In this document: positions 48,223 to 57,822 of the stretch, in pieces
Layout of the letters: each line of letters starts with the position of its first letter
Position numbering within the stretch: the first letter of the stretch is position 1
Origin: Amycolatopsis palatopharyngis
GTDB taxonomy: Bacteria; Actinomycetota; Actinomycetes; Mycobacteriales; Pseudonocardiaceae
NCBI RefSeq assembly: GCF_003385185.1
Contig: NZ_PQHZ01000001.1
Coordinates: 124,001 to 188,000 of the forward strand
Direction of reading: 5' to 3'
DNA length: 64,000 nt
The notes under the pieces: model-generated
What the model saw: the letters and a program-made list of their open reading frames with translations, nothing else
The model's database searches: none
Told to the model about the DNA's origin: nothing
Translations under genes and position numbers: made by a program

Positions 48223-49623
48223 TCACCGGCCGATCTCGACGTTCTCGAGGATGCCGAGTGCGTCCGGCACCAGCACCGCGGCCGAGTAGTAGGCACTGAC
48301 CAGATAGGACATGATCGCCTTGTCGTCGACGTTCATGAAACGGACGTTCAGCCCGGGCTCGTACTCGTCCGGCAGACCGGTCTGACGCAGGCCGACCACG
48401 CCGTGGTGGTCCTCCCCCGTCCGCATCGCCAGGATGGCACTGGTGTTGTGCTCGGTGACCGGGATCTTGTCGCACGGCAGGATCGGCACGCCGCGCCACG
48501 AGGTCACCTGGTGCCCCTTGAGCTCCATGCTCGGTGAATAGAGGCCGCGGCTGTTGCACTCCCTGCCGAACGCGGCGATTGTGCGCGGGTGAGCCAGCAT
48601 CAATTCGGTCTTGCGCCGCCTGGACAGCAGTTCGTCCAGATCGTCGGGCGTGGGTGGGCCGTTGCGGGTGTGGATGCGCTGCTTCAGGTCGGCGTTGTGC
48701 AGCAGGCCGAACTCCGGGTTGTTGATCAGCTGTTGTTCCTGGCGCTCGCGTAGTGCCTCGACGGTCAGCCGCAGCTGATGCTCGACCTGGTTCATCGGCT
48801 GGTTGTAGAGGTCCGCCACCCGCGTATGCACCCGCAGCACCGTCTGCGCGACACTGAGCTCGTACTCCCGGGGCCGAACCTCATAGTCCACAAAGGTCGC
48901 AGGAAGATCCGCCTCACCCTCGTGCCCCGACGCGATATCCACCTCAGCCTCACCATGCGCGTTCTGCGCCCGGGATGGTGCCGCACGTACCTCGTCCAAC
49001 TGCCTGCGCAACGGTTCGCTGCGCTGCGCGACCGCATCGAACTCCGCGCGCGGCAGTGCGAGCACCGTGCACGGCGTGATCGTCTTGACGCTGAACTCCC
49101 AGATGCCCTCCGGGTCGACGAGCGCCTCGTGGCCGAAATGGTCTCCGTCGGCGAGCGTGCCGAGCACGGTGGGGTCGCCATAACTCCCGGTGCCGAGCTT
49201 GTTCACCTTCCCGTGCGCTATCAGATAGACGTGGTCTCGCTGGTGTCCGAACTCGACGATCACCTCACCCGCACCGAACTCCTGCTGCTCGAACCGGCCG
49301 GCCAGTTCGGACAGGGTCGGGTCGTCAGTGAAGCCGCGCAGCGGCGGGAGTTCTCCCAGCTCGGCCGGGATGACCTGGACGGAGGTGCCGACGTTGGTGA
49401 TCGTGACCCGACCGTCGCCGACGGCATAACTCAGCCGCCGGTTGACGCGGTAGGTACCACCCGCGGTCTCCACCCAAGGCAGCATCCGCAGCAGCCAGCG
49501 GGAGGTGATGCCCTGCATCTGCGGGACCGACTTGGTGGTTGTCGCCAGATTCCTTGCGGCTGCGGTGCCGAGGCTGGACATCCCCTGCGGCTGGGTCGTC
49601 TCGATCGGTTCGGTAGCGGTCAT
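48223..49623 (-). CDS. Family 2B encapsulin shell protein (first copy)
   Basis: 466 residues, of the EshA type long mislabelled as a Crp/Fnr regulator. An N-arm (1-95; '[34 protein letters not shown]') leads to a cyclic-nucleotide-binding-like beta roll (about 98-205; '[12 protein letters not shown]', '[10 protein letters not shown]'), inserted in an HK97-type shell fold (about 218-466; '[53 protein letters not shown]' to '[18 protein letters not shown]'). The phosphate cassette lacks the usual Arg-Ala-Ala, so cNMP binding is doubtful. No DNA-binding HTH is seen. It follows the second shell by 71 bases and is 4 bases before the prenyl synthase. Confidence 0.92.
   Translation of the reverse strand: MTATEPIETTQPQGMSSLGTAAARNLATTTKSVPQMQGITSRWLLRMLPWVETAGGTYRVNRRLSYAVGDGRVTITNVGTSVQVIPAELGELPPLRGFTDDPTLSELAGRFEQQEFGAGEVIVEFGHQRDHVYLIAHGKVNKLGTGSYGDPTVLGTLADGDHFGHEALVDPEGIWEFSVKTITPCTVLALPRAEFDAVAQRSEPLRRQLDEVRAAPSRAQNAHGEAEVDIASGHEGEADLPATFVDYEVRPREYELSVAQTVLRVHTRVADLYNQPMNQVEHQLRLTVEALRERQEQQLINNPEFGLLHNADLKQRIHTRNGPPTPDDLDELLSRRRKTELMLAHPRTIAAFGRECNSRGLYSPSMELKGHQVTSWRGVPILPCDKIPVTEHNTSAILAMRTGEDHHGVVGLRQTGLPDEYEPGLNVRFMNVDDKAIMSYLVSAYYSAAVLVPDALGILENVEIGR
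48738..48974. repeat. Near-identical internal segment shared by the two shell genes (copy 1)
   Basis: Aligned by eye with 50219-50455 (offset 1481), it differs at about a dozen positions over 237, with one exact run of about 60 bases near 48842-48902, while the flanking shell sequence is clearly more divergent. Even third codon positions match, which points to gene conversion. Confidence 0.7.
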
Positions 49624-49694
49624 GTCTGGAGATCACCAGTTCCTGTTTCGTGGTTCCTCATGTGCGGATAGGACAGCGACAGGCGCGGGCAGGT

Positions 49695-51122
49695 TCAGGA
49701 CTCCCGGCCGATCTCGACGTTTTCCAGCACGGCCAGCGCGTCCGGCACCAGCACAGCCGCCGAGAAGTAGGTGCTCACCAGGTAGGACATGATCGCCTGC
49801 TCGTTGATGCCCATGAACCGGACGTTCAGGCCCGGCTCCACCTCGTCCTGCAGGCCGGTCCGACGCAACCCGACGACACCCTGGTTCGCCTCGCCGGTTC
49901 GCAGCAGCAACACCGAGCTGGTCCGGGTGCCGGTCACCGGGATCTTGTTGCACGGCAGGATCGGCACGCCACGCCATGAAGGCACCTGATGCCCGCCGTA
50001 GTCGGTGTTCGCTGGGTAGACGCCCACCCGGTTGCACTCCCGCCCGATCGCCGCGATCGTCCGCGGATGAGCCAGGAACACGGCCGGTTCCTTCCATACG
50101 AGCGCGAGCAGGGCGTCGAGGTCGTCGGGCGTCGGTGGGCCTGTTCGAGTCTGCAGTCGCTGGCCCAGATCCGCGTTGTGCAGCAGGCCGAACTCGCGAT
50201 TGTTGACCAGTTCGTTCTCCTGGCGCTCGCGCAGTGCCTCGACGGTCAGCCGCAGCTGATGCTCGACCTGGTTCATCGGCTGGTTGTAAAGATCGGCCAC
50301 CCGGGTATGCACCCGCAACACGGTCTGCGCGACACTGAGCTCGTACTCCCGGGGCCGAACCTCATAGTCCACAAAGGTCGCAGGCAGATCCGCCTCGCCC
50401 TCGTGCCCCGACGCGATATCCACCTCAGCCTCACCATGCGAATTCTGCGCCCGGCGGGGAGCGGAACCCGCTCGGTCGATGTGTTCGCGCAAGGCCTCGA
50501 TCTGACCACTGACGTTCTCGACGGCCTGTCGATCAAGCGTGAGCACGGTACATGGGGTGACCGCTTTGACCGTGCAGTCCCAGGTTCCCGGCGAGCGCAT
50601 AAGCGCCCTGTCCCCGAAGTAGGCTCCGTCGGCCAGTGCGTCGAGTACGGTGTGATCGCCGTACGCTCCGGGACCGAGCTTGTTCACCTTCCCGTGTGCC
50701 AGCAGGAACAACTCTTCGACAGGTTCCCCTGCGGCCGCCAGCAGGTCGCCGGGGCGGTACTCCCGCTGGACGAATCTGCCAGCCAGTTCGCGCAGCACGT
50801 CCGCTTCGTCGAATCCACGCAACAGCGGTAGCTCACGCAGTTCCTGTGGGATCACCCTGACCTCGGCACCCTCGCTGATGAAGGTCACCCTGCCGTCGCC
50901 GACGGCGTGGCTCAATCTGCGGTTCACCCGGTACGCCCCGCCGGGAACCTCCACCCAGGACAGTGCCCGCAACAGCCATCGCGAGGTGATCCCCTGCATC
51001 TGGGGGACGGTTTTGGTTGTCGTAGCCAGGTTCCGGGCGGCCGTCGTGGCCAGGCTGGACGGCTGGCGTTCATCGTCGTCGGCGACACCGGCGCTCGGCC
51101 CTACCGAGTCCGTCACAGTCAC
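49695..51122 (-). CDS. Family 2B encapsulin shell protein (second copy)
   Basis: 475 residues, same layout as the first shell: N-arm '[34 protein letters not shown]', cNMP-like roll (about 105-215; '[22 protein letters not shown]', '[19 protein letters not shown]'), then the HK97 shell fold to '[21 protein letters not shown]'. First gene of the operon. I start at GTG 51122 because the following residues align with the N-terminus of the other shell; GTG 51116 and ATG 51137 are possible and none has a strong ribosome site. Two shells suggest a mixed capsid. About 237 bp in the middle is nearly identical in DNA to the first copy. Confidence 0.9.
   Translation of the reverse strand: MTVTDSVGPSAGVADDDERQPSSLATTAARNLATTTKTVPQMQGITSRWLLRALSWVEVPGGAYRVNRRLSHAVGDGRVTFISEGAEVRVIPQELRELPLLRGFDEADVLRELAGRFVQREYRPGDLLAAAGEPVEELFLLAHGKVNKLGPGAYGDHTVLDALADGAYFGDRALMRSPGTWDCTVKAVTPCTVLTLDRQAVENVSGQIEALREHIDRAGSAPRRAQNSHGEAEVDIASGHEGEADLPATFVDYEVRPREYELSVAQTVLRVHTRVADLYNQPMNQVEHQLRLTVEALRERQENELVNNREFGLLHNADLGQRLQTRTGPPTPDDLDALLALVWKEPAVFLAHPRTIAAIGRECNRVGVYPANTDYGGHQVPSWRGVPILPCNKIPVTGTRTSSVLLLRTGEANQGVVGLRRTGLQDEVEPGLNVRFMGINEQAIMSYLVSTYFSAAVLVPDALAVLENVEIGRES
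50219..50455. repeat. Near-identical internal segment shared by the two shell genes (copy 2)
   Basis: Partner of 48738-48974. It encodes the start of the HK97 fold ('[18 protein letters not shown]' through '[11 protein letters not shown]'). Confidence 0.7.
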
Positions 51123-51637
51123 AACGCACACCACCATTCTGATCGCAGAACTATCCAAGGACTAGGAATGATCATGAATTTGCTGCCGGCAAAGGAAAAT
51201 CGGCGATTCGGCAACGTGGCCGTACACCGAACATAGCAAATCTCCGAACGCACACAAGGACCCGAATGGGGCTTCACTCGACAAGAGCAGTGTGTGCCGT
51301 ACGAAGTCCGGCAGAAACAACTATTGATCATAGTGGCTATCACGGCGCGCCACTGCAACCGGCCCGATGGAAGCATCACGGCCACGAAAGGATTCCCCCA
51401 CAGGATAGGCGGGAACCACCGCCCTCAGCACCGCAAACCCCTTCACTGCGCCAATTCAGTGACATGAATGTCCTTCACCGAACCGATCGAATGAAGCGAC
51501 GAGGTCTGCCTTGTAACGCCGCCGGACATATGGCTAGCTTGACAGGAACCGCACTGGCCGATCGCCGCGCGGCACTCGGGGTATTCCTTTTTTTCATTTC
51601 TGCTCTCTACTCATATCCGGGGGTACGGCAATCCGCG
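51123..51637. other. 515-base intergenic region upstream of the encapsulin operon
   Basis: This gap between divergent genes is visibly lower in GC than its surroundings, with A-rich stretches near 51190-51230 and T-rich ones near 51588-51600. It should hold the promoters for the encapsulin operon (minus) and the DUF4239-like gene (plus). I see an 8-bp ATGATCAT palindrome near 51168 but no strong consensus promoter or gene. Open frames crossing it on plus lack ribosome sites and a recognisable product. Confidence 0.6.
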
Positions 51638-52399
51638 ATGAACATCTATCTGAATGGTGTCCTGTGGGTGATCGGCGCATCCACGGTCGCCGGCGTGACC
51701 GCTTATTTCGTCCGCCGATTCGGTCAGGACGAGGGCAGGCCGGGCAACAATGACGCGGCCGGGCAGGTCTTCACGATCATCGCAGGTCTGCACGCCGTGC
51801 TGGTCGCGTTCGTGCTGATCGCCCTGTTCGACGCGGTCAACCAGGCCCGCAAGGGCTCCTACACGGAAGCCGATGCGCTTGTCGCCGCGACCTGGGCCGC
51901 CGACTCCCTGCCCGAACCCACCCGAACCCAGGTTCGGGCACACAGCGCCGAGTACGCCGCGACCGTACTGAACACCGAGTGGGCCCAGATGCGCTCCGGC
52001 AACGAGGTGAGTGGGCCGGGATGGGAGCAGCTCGAACGGATTCAGATCGACCTGGCCAAGGCGGAGACCGACGAGAACTGGCAGGAGGAACGAAAGTCCT
52101 CCGCCACCGCGGCCCTGACCGAGGTCTACGAGGCGCGCCAGCAGCGCCTGCTGCAGGCCAACGGTGATCACGTCGGCGCTGTGGTCTGGTTCGCGCTGGT
52201 CCTCGGCAGTGTCATCGCGACTCTGTTGCCGAATCTGTTCGGCGGTACAAGACTCGGCACGCACGTGATCATCGTGTCTACATTGGCCGGTACCATCACC
52301 GTGCTGCTGTTCGCGATCTACCAGCTACAGAACCCGTTCAGCGGCAGCGCGAGTGTGGAACCCGAGGCGTTCCGGGACGCACTCGAGCGGCTGCGCTGA
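51638..52399 (+). CDS. DUF4239-like (bestrophin-like) membrane protein
   Basis: 253 residues. Membrane helices at about 8-28 ('VLWVIGASTVAGVTAYFV'), 45-70 ('VFTIIAGLHAVLVAFVLIALFDAV'), and two near the C-terminus ('AVVWFALVLGSVIATLLPNLF', 'HVIIVSTLAGTITVLLFAIYQLQNPF') surround a soluble helical region with a Glu/Lys-rich centre. This is the DUF4239 pattern, distantly related to bestrophin channels; function unproven. ATG 51638 was chosen as the family start; ATG 51530 would add a possible extra helix. It is followed by two exported-protein genes in tight order. Confidence 0.75.
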   Translation: MNIYLNGVLWVIGASTVAGVTAYFVRRFGQDEGRPGNNDAAGQVFTIIAGLHAVLVAFVLIALFDAVNQARKGSYTEADALVAATWAADSLPEPTRTQVRAHSAEYAATVLNTEWAQMRSGNEVSGPGWEQLERIQIDLAKAETDENWQEERKSSATAALTEVYEARQQRLLQANGDHVGAVVWFALVLGSVIATLLPNLFGGTRLGTHVIIVSTLAGTITVLLFAIYQLQNPFSGSASVEPEAFRDALERLR

Positions 52400-52404
52400 G
52401 TGCG

Positions 52405-53595
52405 ATGGCGGCAGCACGAAGTCCAGCTGGACTGCGCTCGCCTCTCCTGCTGACCACCGCCCTGCTTGCGCTGGCGATGCCACCACAGGTAACCGCACAA
52501 CCGCACGGCGCCCAGGGGGCGGCACACTGCACGGCGCTCCTGGTACACAATGGCGCCTCGGATGGCCTATCGAGGATCAGCCGGATCGAACTGCCCTCCG
52601 GCACCCGCACTCGGCTGCCACCACCGCCACACCGTATCGACGCTCTCGGCTACGCGAGGGCACAGGACGTGACCTATGGTGTCGCTCGATCCGGTGCCGC
52701 TGTGGCGATCGACCGCGACGGCGGGACAACCGAACTCGGCGCGATCCAGCTCGGCGACCCCCCTGTTCGCTGGGACGGCCTCGGCAGCGCCACCGCTGGT
52801 GCCGTGATCGGCGACCACTGGTACGTCCTCAAGGCTGGATTTCTGTACACGATAGACATATCACCACACAGCCGGAACTACCTCGAGGTGTTACGCGCGA
52901 CCGCACTCGCTCCGACCGGACTGGCCGAGATCGGCGATTTCGACCGCCACCCGCGAGATGGTTCCCTCTACGGTGTGTCCGTGTCGACGCACGGCGACGT
53001 CGCCGCCGTCCGGATCGGCATCGACTCCGGCAGGATCAGCCCGCACCCCGGCTCGCAGTTACCCGGTGCGGACACGTTCGGCTCCATGACGTTCGGTCCG
53101 GACGGCTCGGGATACCTGCTCGCCGACGCGGCGGACGGCAGCACGCTGTATCGGCTGCCAAGCGGGACCTCCGGCGGCGCGGCCGAGATCGGGAAGCTAC
53201 CGCCGTCATCGACCTCGGACATGTCCGGCTGTTTTGGACCGCCACGGCCACCCGCGCCCTCGCCGACCGCGCCGGAACCTTCGCAACCACCCCAGCCATC
53301 GCAGCCGACGGAACCACCGGCGCCGCCCCCGACTCCCGAGCCCCCGGCCACGCCGGGCTCAACGGCACCGGTCACGACGGCGCCACCGGACGGGTCACCC
53401 CGGCCGACCACGGCCACGCCACCGGCCTCCGTCGCGCCACCGATGCGCCCGCCACCCGCGCGTGCGGACAGGCAGGAGGCGAACGCGGACCCCGGCACCA
53501 GCGGGACCGACGAGAAACGTCGATGGGGGCTGGCCGTGCTGCTGCTCGTCATCGGCGGCGGGGCGGCCGTCCGCGCAGCAGGAAGACACCGATGA
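52405..53595 (+). CDS. Exported beta-propeller-like protein with Pro-rich stalk and C-terminal anchor
   Basis: 396 residues: signal peptide (1-31, ending near 'VTAQP'), a domain of about 230 residues with repeated beta segments ('IDALGYARAQDVTYGVARSG', 'DFDRHPRDGSLYGVSV', 'MTFGPDGSGYLLADAADGSTLYRLP'), like DUF6923 propellers, then a Pro/Thr/Ser stalk (about 273-355), and a final transmembrane segment 'RRWGLAVLLLVIGGGAAVRAAG'. There is no LPXTG signal, so it is held by its membrane helix. Likely a cell-surface protein; ligand unknown. Gap to the upstream gene is five bases. Confidence 0.8.
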   Translation: MAAARSPAGLRSPLLLTTALLALAMPPQVTAQPHGAQGAAHCTALLVHNGASDGLSRISRIELPSGTRTRLPPPPHRIDALGYARAQDVTYGVARSGAAVAIDRDGGTTELGAIQLGDPPVRWDGLGSATAGAVIGDHWYVLKAGFLYTIDISPHSRNYLEVLRATALAPTGLAEIGDFDRHPRDGSLYGVSVSTHGDVAAVRIGIDSGRISPHPGSQLPGADTFGSMTFGPDGSGYLLADAADGSTLYRLPSGTSGGAAEIGKLPPSSTSDMSGCFGPPRPPAPSPTAPEPSQPPQPSQPTEPPAPPPTPEPPATPGSTAPVTTAPPDGSPRPTTATPPASVAPPMRPPPARADRQEANADPGTSGTDEKRRWGLAVLLLVIGGGAAVRAAGRHR

Positions 53596-53639
53596 GCGCA
53601 CTGGACCGCACAGGCGACACAGGCGACACAGGAGGAATG

Positions 53640-55538
53640 ATGCCAACTCAACCCAACCGGGTGGGCCGGCGCCCGCTGGTGCTGTTCGTGGTCACCGCGT
53701 CCTGCCTGGCGCTGAGTCCGCCCGCGGTCACCGCCGCCGGCGGACCGCCGGGAGTTGATCCGTCCGTTGTCGAGCTGACCGTCGCACCGGGACAGTCGGC
53801 CGAAGTCGGTAAGCGGGTCGGCACCCCGGCCGTCCCGGCGAACCCGGAAGTGCACTTCCTCGCCGACACGACCAGCAGCATGGGTGCGGCGATCGACGGT
53901 ATCCGGGAGAACGCGGGCACCATCCTGGACACTGTCCGGCGTGTGCAACCGAGCGCAAGATTCGGCGTCGCCGAATACCGCGATGTACACGCGGACCCGA
54001 TGTCATACCGGGTGAACCAGCCACTGACCGACGACCCCGCCGCCATCAGGTCAGGGATCGCCCAGTGGGTCGCCAGGGGTGGCGGCGACGAGCCGGAGGA
54101 CGCGATCAACGCCCTCTACCGGCTGGCCGTGGACAGCCGCGCCGCACGCACGGACAGCACCGGGATCGTCGCGTGGTTCGGTGACGCGCCCTCGCACGAT
54201 CCGAGTGGCGGGCACACGCTGAACGAGACGATCGCCGCGTTACAGCAGGCGAACATCCGGGTGCTGGCCGTGGACGCAGGCGGCCTGGATGCGCGAGACC
54301 AGGCTTCGGCCCTCGCCTCGGGTACCGGAGGGATGCTGCTACCGGAGGTGGCGCCCGAAGCGATCGCGGACGCGATCCTGCGTGGGATCCCGGCCATCGA
54401 GGTCACCGTGCGACCAGAGGTTTCCGGCTGTGCCCCCGAACTGTCGGTACGCAACTCCCCTGAGGAGATCGTCGTGCCAAGCGGTACTAACGCCCGGTTC
54501 ACCGAGACGATCACCGTCGCCCCCGATGCCGCCCCGGGGACGTACCGGTGCGCAGTGGACTATCTGGTGGACGGCATCTCCCGTGGCTACGTCGAACGGA
54601 CGACAGTCCACGTTCCCGGGCTGCGCGTTGCCGACGCGACCGTACGCGAGGGCACCACGGGCATCTCCCCCGCGACGTTCGCGGTGACACTCACCCCGCC
54701 TGCCACCGATCGCGTGACGGTGGACTATGCCACCGCCGACGGCACCGCGGCCGCACCGGCCGACTACGCGAGCGCGGCGGGCACCCTGACGTTCGAGCCG
54801 GGTGAGACGAGCAAAACCGTGACTGTCGGCGTGGTCGGCGATCTCGTGGACGAGCAGGACGAGACGTTCACCCTGCGGCTCTCCGGCGCGAACGGCGCCG
54901 GAGTCGCCGATCCCGATGGGGCGGGAACCATCACCGACGATGACCGCGACGGCACGTTCGGGTGCAGCGCGAGCGCGGTCGAACTCGAGGGCGTCAAACC
55001 GGCCACGGCGAATCCGTCCGGAACTCCCTGCCGCGACGATGACTCCGCAGTACCCGCCACCGACCTTCGCGCGGGCGAGATCTCCTTCCATGCCCGGGAC
55101 CTGACCGCCACCGCCAACCGGACCCCGGACGACCCGGGAGTACCTCCCGCCGAAGGTGACACCGCGATCGGTACCGCAGGACTGTCCGGCGCGACGGTGA
55201 CCGCTCCCGGGTTGACCATCGAGTTCGGGACGATCCGGGCACAGGCAACGGTGACCTGCACCGCGGGGCCCGACGGGCTGCGACCGAACCTGGCAGGCTC
55301 CTCGAACATCTCCGCGATGTCGATCAACGGCGTCCCCGTGGATGTGTCCTCCGTGCCCTCGACCATTCCGTTGGACATCGGCAGCCTGCAGCTGAACGGC
55401 ACCAGCACCGATGACGGAGCGGTGCGGCAACGCGCCGTCACACTCAGCACAAAGGACACTGTCCTCGTGCTCGCGGAGGCGGACGCCACCACGACCGGCA
55501 GCCGGTTGCACCCCGCGGGCAGCGCCTGCCGTAGCTGA
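53640..55538 (+). CDS. Secreted VWA-domain protein with Calx-beta domain
   Basis: 632 residues: signal peptide (1-33), VWA domain about 65-265 with a MIDAS-like 'FLADTTSSMG' and 'VAWFGDAPSHDPSGG', a Calx-beta repeat about 330-430 ('VREGTTGISPATFAVTLTPPATDRVTVDYATADGTAAAPADYASAAGTLTFEPGETSKTV', 'LVDEQDETFTLRLS'), and a C-terminal beta-rich domain with four spaced Cys. Both modules bind Ca2+ or mediate adhesion. AGGAGG lies before the tandem ATGs at 53637 and 53640; ATG 53592, overlapping the previous stop, is a longer alternative. Confidence 0.85.
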   Translation: MPTQPNRVGRRPLVLFVVTASCLALSPPAVTAAGGPPGVDPSVVELTVAPGQSAEVGKRVGTPAVPANPEVHFLADTTSSMGAAIDGIRENAGTILDTVRRVQPSARFGVAEYRDVHADPMSYRVNQPLTDDPAAIRSGIAQWVARGGGDEPEDAINALYRLAVDSRAARTDSTGIVAWFGDAPSHDPSGGHTLNETIAALQQANIRVLAVDAGGLDARDQASALASGTGGMLLPEVAPEAIADAILRGIPAIEVTVRPEVSGCAPELSVRNSPEEIVVPSGTNARFTETITVAPDAAPGTYRCAVDYLVDGISRGYVERTTVHVPGLRVADATVREGTTGISPATFAVTLTPPATDRVTVDYATADGTAAAPADYASAAGTLTFEPGETSKTVTVGVVGDLVDEQDETFTLRLSGANGAGVADPDGAGTITDDDRDGTFGCSASAVELEGVKPATANPSGTPCRDDDSAVPATDLRAGEISFHARDLTATANRTPDDPGVPPAEGDTAIGTAGLSGATVTAPGLTIEFGTIRAQATVTCTAGPDGLRPNLAGSSNISAMSINGVPVDVSSVPSTIPLDIGSLQLNGTSTDDGAVRQRAVTLSTKDTVLVLAEADATTTGSRLHPAGSACRS

Positions 55539-55566
55539 TCCCGGCAACGGGTGCGGACCGCGCGAA

Positions 55567-55599
55567 CCCGTGGTGCCCCGAACGGCGGGGCACCACGGG
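55567..55599. terminator. Bidirectional terminator hairpin
   Basis: Perfect 14-bp arms CCCGTGGTGCCCCG (55567-55580) and complement (55586-55599) with a 5-base loop, between the convergent VWA-protein and sugar-dehydrogenase genes. Confidence 0.75.
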
Positions 55600-55620
55600 C
55601 GTGTCGTGCTGTGAGCCGCG

Positions 55621-57735
55621 TCAGCTGCTCGGCTCCAGGACGACCTCGGCGTCACCGGACAGCGAGGGCACGCCGTCAGCACCGGGGTCGGTGTAGCTCG
55701 CGTGGAACACGCCGTGCAACTCGTCGTGTTCCGGGTCGTGCCCGCCGGGGACCGTGGTCTGGATGGACCCCGTGCAGCCGGCAGCGGTCGTCTGCGGGTG
55801 GCCGTGCGTGTCGTGACCCAGGATGTAGGTCACCTCCACCTTCGAGCAGTCGACCGGCTGATCGTCAGTGACCTCGACCTCGAACTCGATCACGTCGCCG
55901 AAGGCGAAGTTCTGCCCCTCGACGGGCGTGACGAACTCCACCACGGGCGCGGTGTTGCCGACCACGATCTCGACCTCCGCCGATGCCGAACGCCCACGGT
56001 GCTTCCCGCCGACATCGGTCACCTTCAGTGTCGCGGTGTAGACACCGTTCTCGCCGTAGGTGTGCGTGGGATCCGCGTCCCTTGAGTCGACCGTGCCGTC
56101 GGCATCGAAGTCCCATTCGTAGCGCAACCGGTCGCCGTCCTGATCCCGCGTTCCGTCGCTGGAGAACGAGACGGTCAGCGGTGCCTGGCCGTTGGTCACA
56201 TCGGCCGCAGCCTTCGGAGCCGGAGTGTGGTTGCCGTTCGGTCCGATGTAGTCGATCCGGGCCAGCTGCGCCTCCGGCGTCTCCGCGAAGTAGCCCTTGC
56301 CGTACTCGAGCACGTAGAGCGCACCGTCGGCACCGAACTCCATGTCGATCACGCCGGAGACCGGAATCGAAGGAACCACGTCCTCGATGGAGGCGACATC
56401 ACCGTCGTCGTCGAGACGGAATGCCTTGATGTAATCGCGTGTCCATTCGGTGAACAGTGGCACCCCGTCGTAGTACTCGGGCCATGCCACCGGCGCCCGG
56501 CCGCGCGTGTCGGCCGGATCGAAGTCGTACGCCGGTCCGGCCATCGGACCGATTCCACCGGTGCCGAGTTCCGGGAACCGCTCGGACTCGCCGTAGGAGT
56601 ACCAGACCTCGGACTGCTCGACCGGAGGCAACTGGGTCAGGCCGGTGTTGTTCGGCGACTCGTTCACGGGTGCGGCGCAGTTGAACGCCGCACCGGACTG
56701 CTGGGTTGCGAAGTCGTAGTCGATGTACGGCATATCCGGCGTGACGCAGTAGGGCCAGCCGTAGTTGCCCGCTTCCTCCACCGAGATCCAGCGCCCCTGC
56801 CCTGCGGGCCCGCGGTCTGGATCCGGCGTTCCGGCGTCCGGAGAGTAGTCGGCGACGTAGAGCTCGCCCGTCTCCTTGTTGACCTCGATCCGGAACGGGT
56901 TGCGCAGCCCCATCAAGTAGACCTCAGGACGCGTGCCGGCGGTGCCAGGTTCGAAGAGGTTGCCCTCCGGAATCGAGTAGGAGCCGTCCTCGTTCACCTG
57001 GATGCGCAACACCTTGCCCCGCAGGTCATTGGTGTTCGCGGAAGTGCGCTGAGCGTCGAACGCCGGGTTGCGGTCCGCGCGCTCGTCAATGGGGGCATAG
57101 CCATCGGACTCGAAGGGGTTGGTGTCGTCACCGGTGGACAGGTACAGGTTGCCCTCGCCGTCGAAGGCGATGTCCCCGCCGACGTGACAGCAGATGCCGC
57201 GGTCCTCGTCGACCTCGAGAATCTGCTGCTCGGTGGACAGGTCAAGGGTGTTGCCGACCAACTCGAAGCGGGACAACCGCTGAACGCCTTCGAACCGAGC
57301 GAAGTCGGCGGGTGTACCGGTGGTCGGCGCATCGCCCTCGTTGACGTCCGGTGTGGACGGATCGTCCATCGGTGTGTCCATCGGCGGTGCGTAGTAGAGG
57401 TACACCCACCGGTTGCTCTTCCCGTCGAAATCCGGGTCGAGGGCGACGCTTTGCAGGCCCTCCTCGTCGTGGGTGTAGACGTCCAGGTCGGCGGCAAGGG
57501 TGTTCAGACCCGTTCTCGGGTCGTGCAGCCAGAGTTCCCCGGCGCGGGTCGTGTGCAGCACCCGGCCGTCCGGCACGACCGCGAGGTCGATCGGCTCACC
57601 GGGACCGTCGTTCAGCGTCACCTTCTGGAATGCCGAATCGTCCGGCCGTACGGGCTCGGCCGTCGACGGCGGCGACGCGACGGCGAGGGTCGCCGCCGCT
57701 GCGGCGAGCACTGCCACCATGCGTGATTTTCGCAT
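55621..57735 (-). CDS. Secreted PQQ-type glucose/sorbosone dehydrogenase with PKD domain
   Basis: 704 residues. A signal peptide (1-27) is followed by a six-bladed GSDH propeller (about 45-480): 'DEEGLQSVALDPDF', 'CCHVGGDIAFDGEGNLYLSTGDDTNPF', 'LRGKVLRIQVNEDGSYSIPEGN', 'LMGLRNPFRIEVNKETGELYVADYSPD', 'GVIDMEFGADGALYVLEYGKGYF'. A PKD domain follows (about 500-590; 'YEWDFDADGTVDSRDADPTHTYGENGVYTATLKVTD') and a further beta domain. It probably oxidises sugars outside the cell using PQQ. I start at ATG 57735 with AGGTAGG upstream. It lies 87 bases after the TIM-barrel isomerase gene, likely one operon. Confidence 0.9.
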   Translation of the reverse strand: MRKSRMVAVLAAAAATLAVASPPSTAEPVRPDDSAFQKVTLNDGPGEPIDLAVVPDGRVLHTTRAGELWLHDPRTGLNTLAADLDVYTHDEEGLQSVALDPDFDGKSNRWVYLYYAPPMDTPMDDPSTPDVNEGDAPTTGTPADFARFEGVQRLSRFELVGNTLDLSTEQQILEVDEDRGICCHVGGDIAFDGEGNLYLSTGDDTNPFESDGYAPIDERADRNPAFDAQRTSANTNDLRGKVLRIQVNEDGSYSIPEGNLFEPGTAGTRPEVYLMGLRNPFRIEVNKETGELYVADYSPDAGTPDPDRGPAGQGRWISVEEAGNYGWPYCVTPDMPYIDYDFATQQSGAAFNCAAPVNESPNNTGLTQLPPVEQSEVWYSYGESERFPELGTGGIGPMAGPAYDFDPADTRGRAPVAWPEYYDGVPLFTEWTRDYIKAFRLDDDGDVASIEDVVPSIPVSGVIDMEFGADGALYVLEYGKGYFAETPEAQLARIDYIGPNGNHTPAPKAAADVTNGQAPLTVSFSSDGTRDQDGDRLRYEWDFDADGTVDSRDADPTHTYGENGVYTATLKVTDVGGKHRGRSASAEVEIVVGNTAPVVEFVTPVEGQNFAFGDVIEFEVEVTDDQPVDCSKVEVTYILGHDTHGHPQTTAAGCTGSIQTTVPGGHDPEHDELHGVFHASYTDPGADGVPSLSGDAEVVLEPSS

Positions 57736-57822
57736 GGTCACCTACCTCTCATCACTTTCGGTGGGGTGGGGATTGTTCGAACAGCAGGAGCAAGGGATCC
57801 AGGGCGGGTCGGCGTCCCGGAT

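Noticed and set aside
48223..51122. Annotation of the two shell genes as Crp/Fnr transcription factors
   Set aside because: They have a cyclic-nucleotide-binding-like roll but no C-terminal winged helix; length, N-arm and C-terminal region fit Family 2B encapsulin (EshA-type) shells, and the linked cargo genes agree.
54339..55682. A 447-codon minus-strand frame under the VWA protein gene
   Set aside because: It is Gly/Arg/Val-rich with no domain and lies opposite a well-supported secreted protein; it also spans a terminator hairpin.
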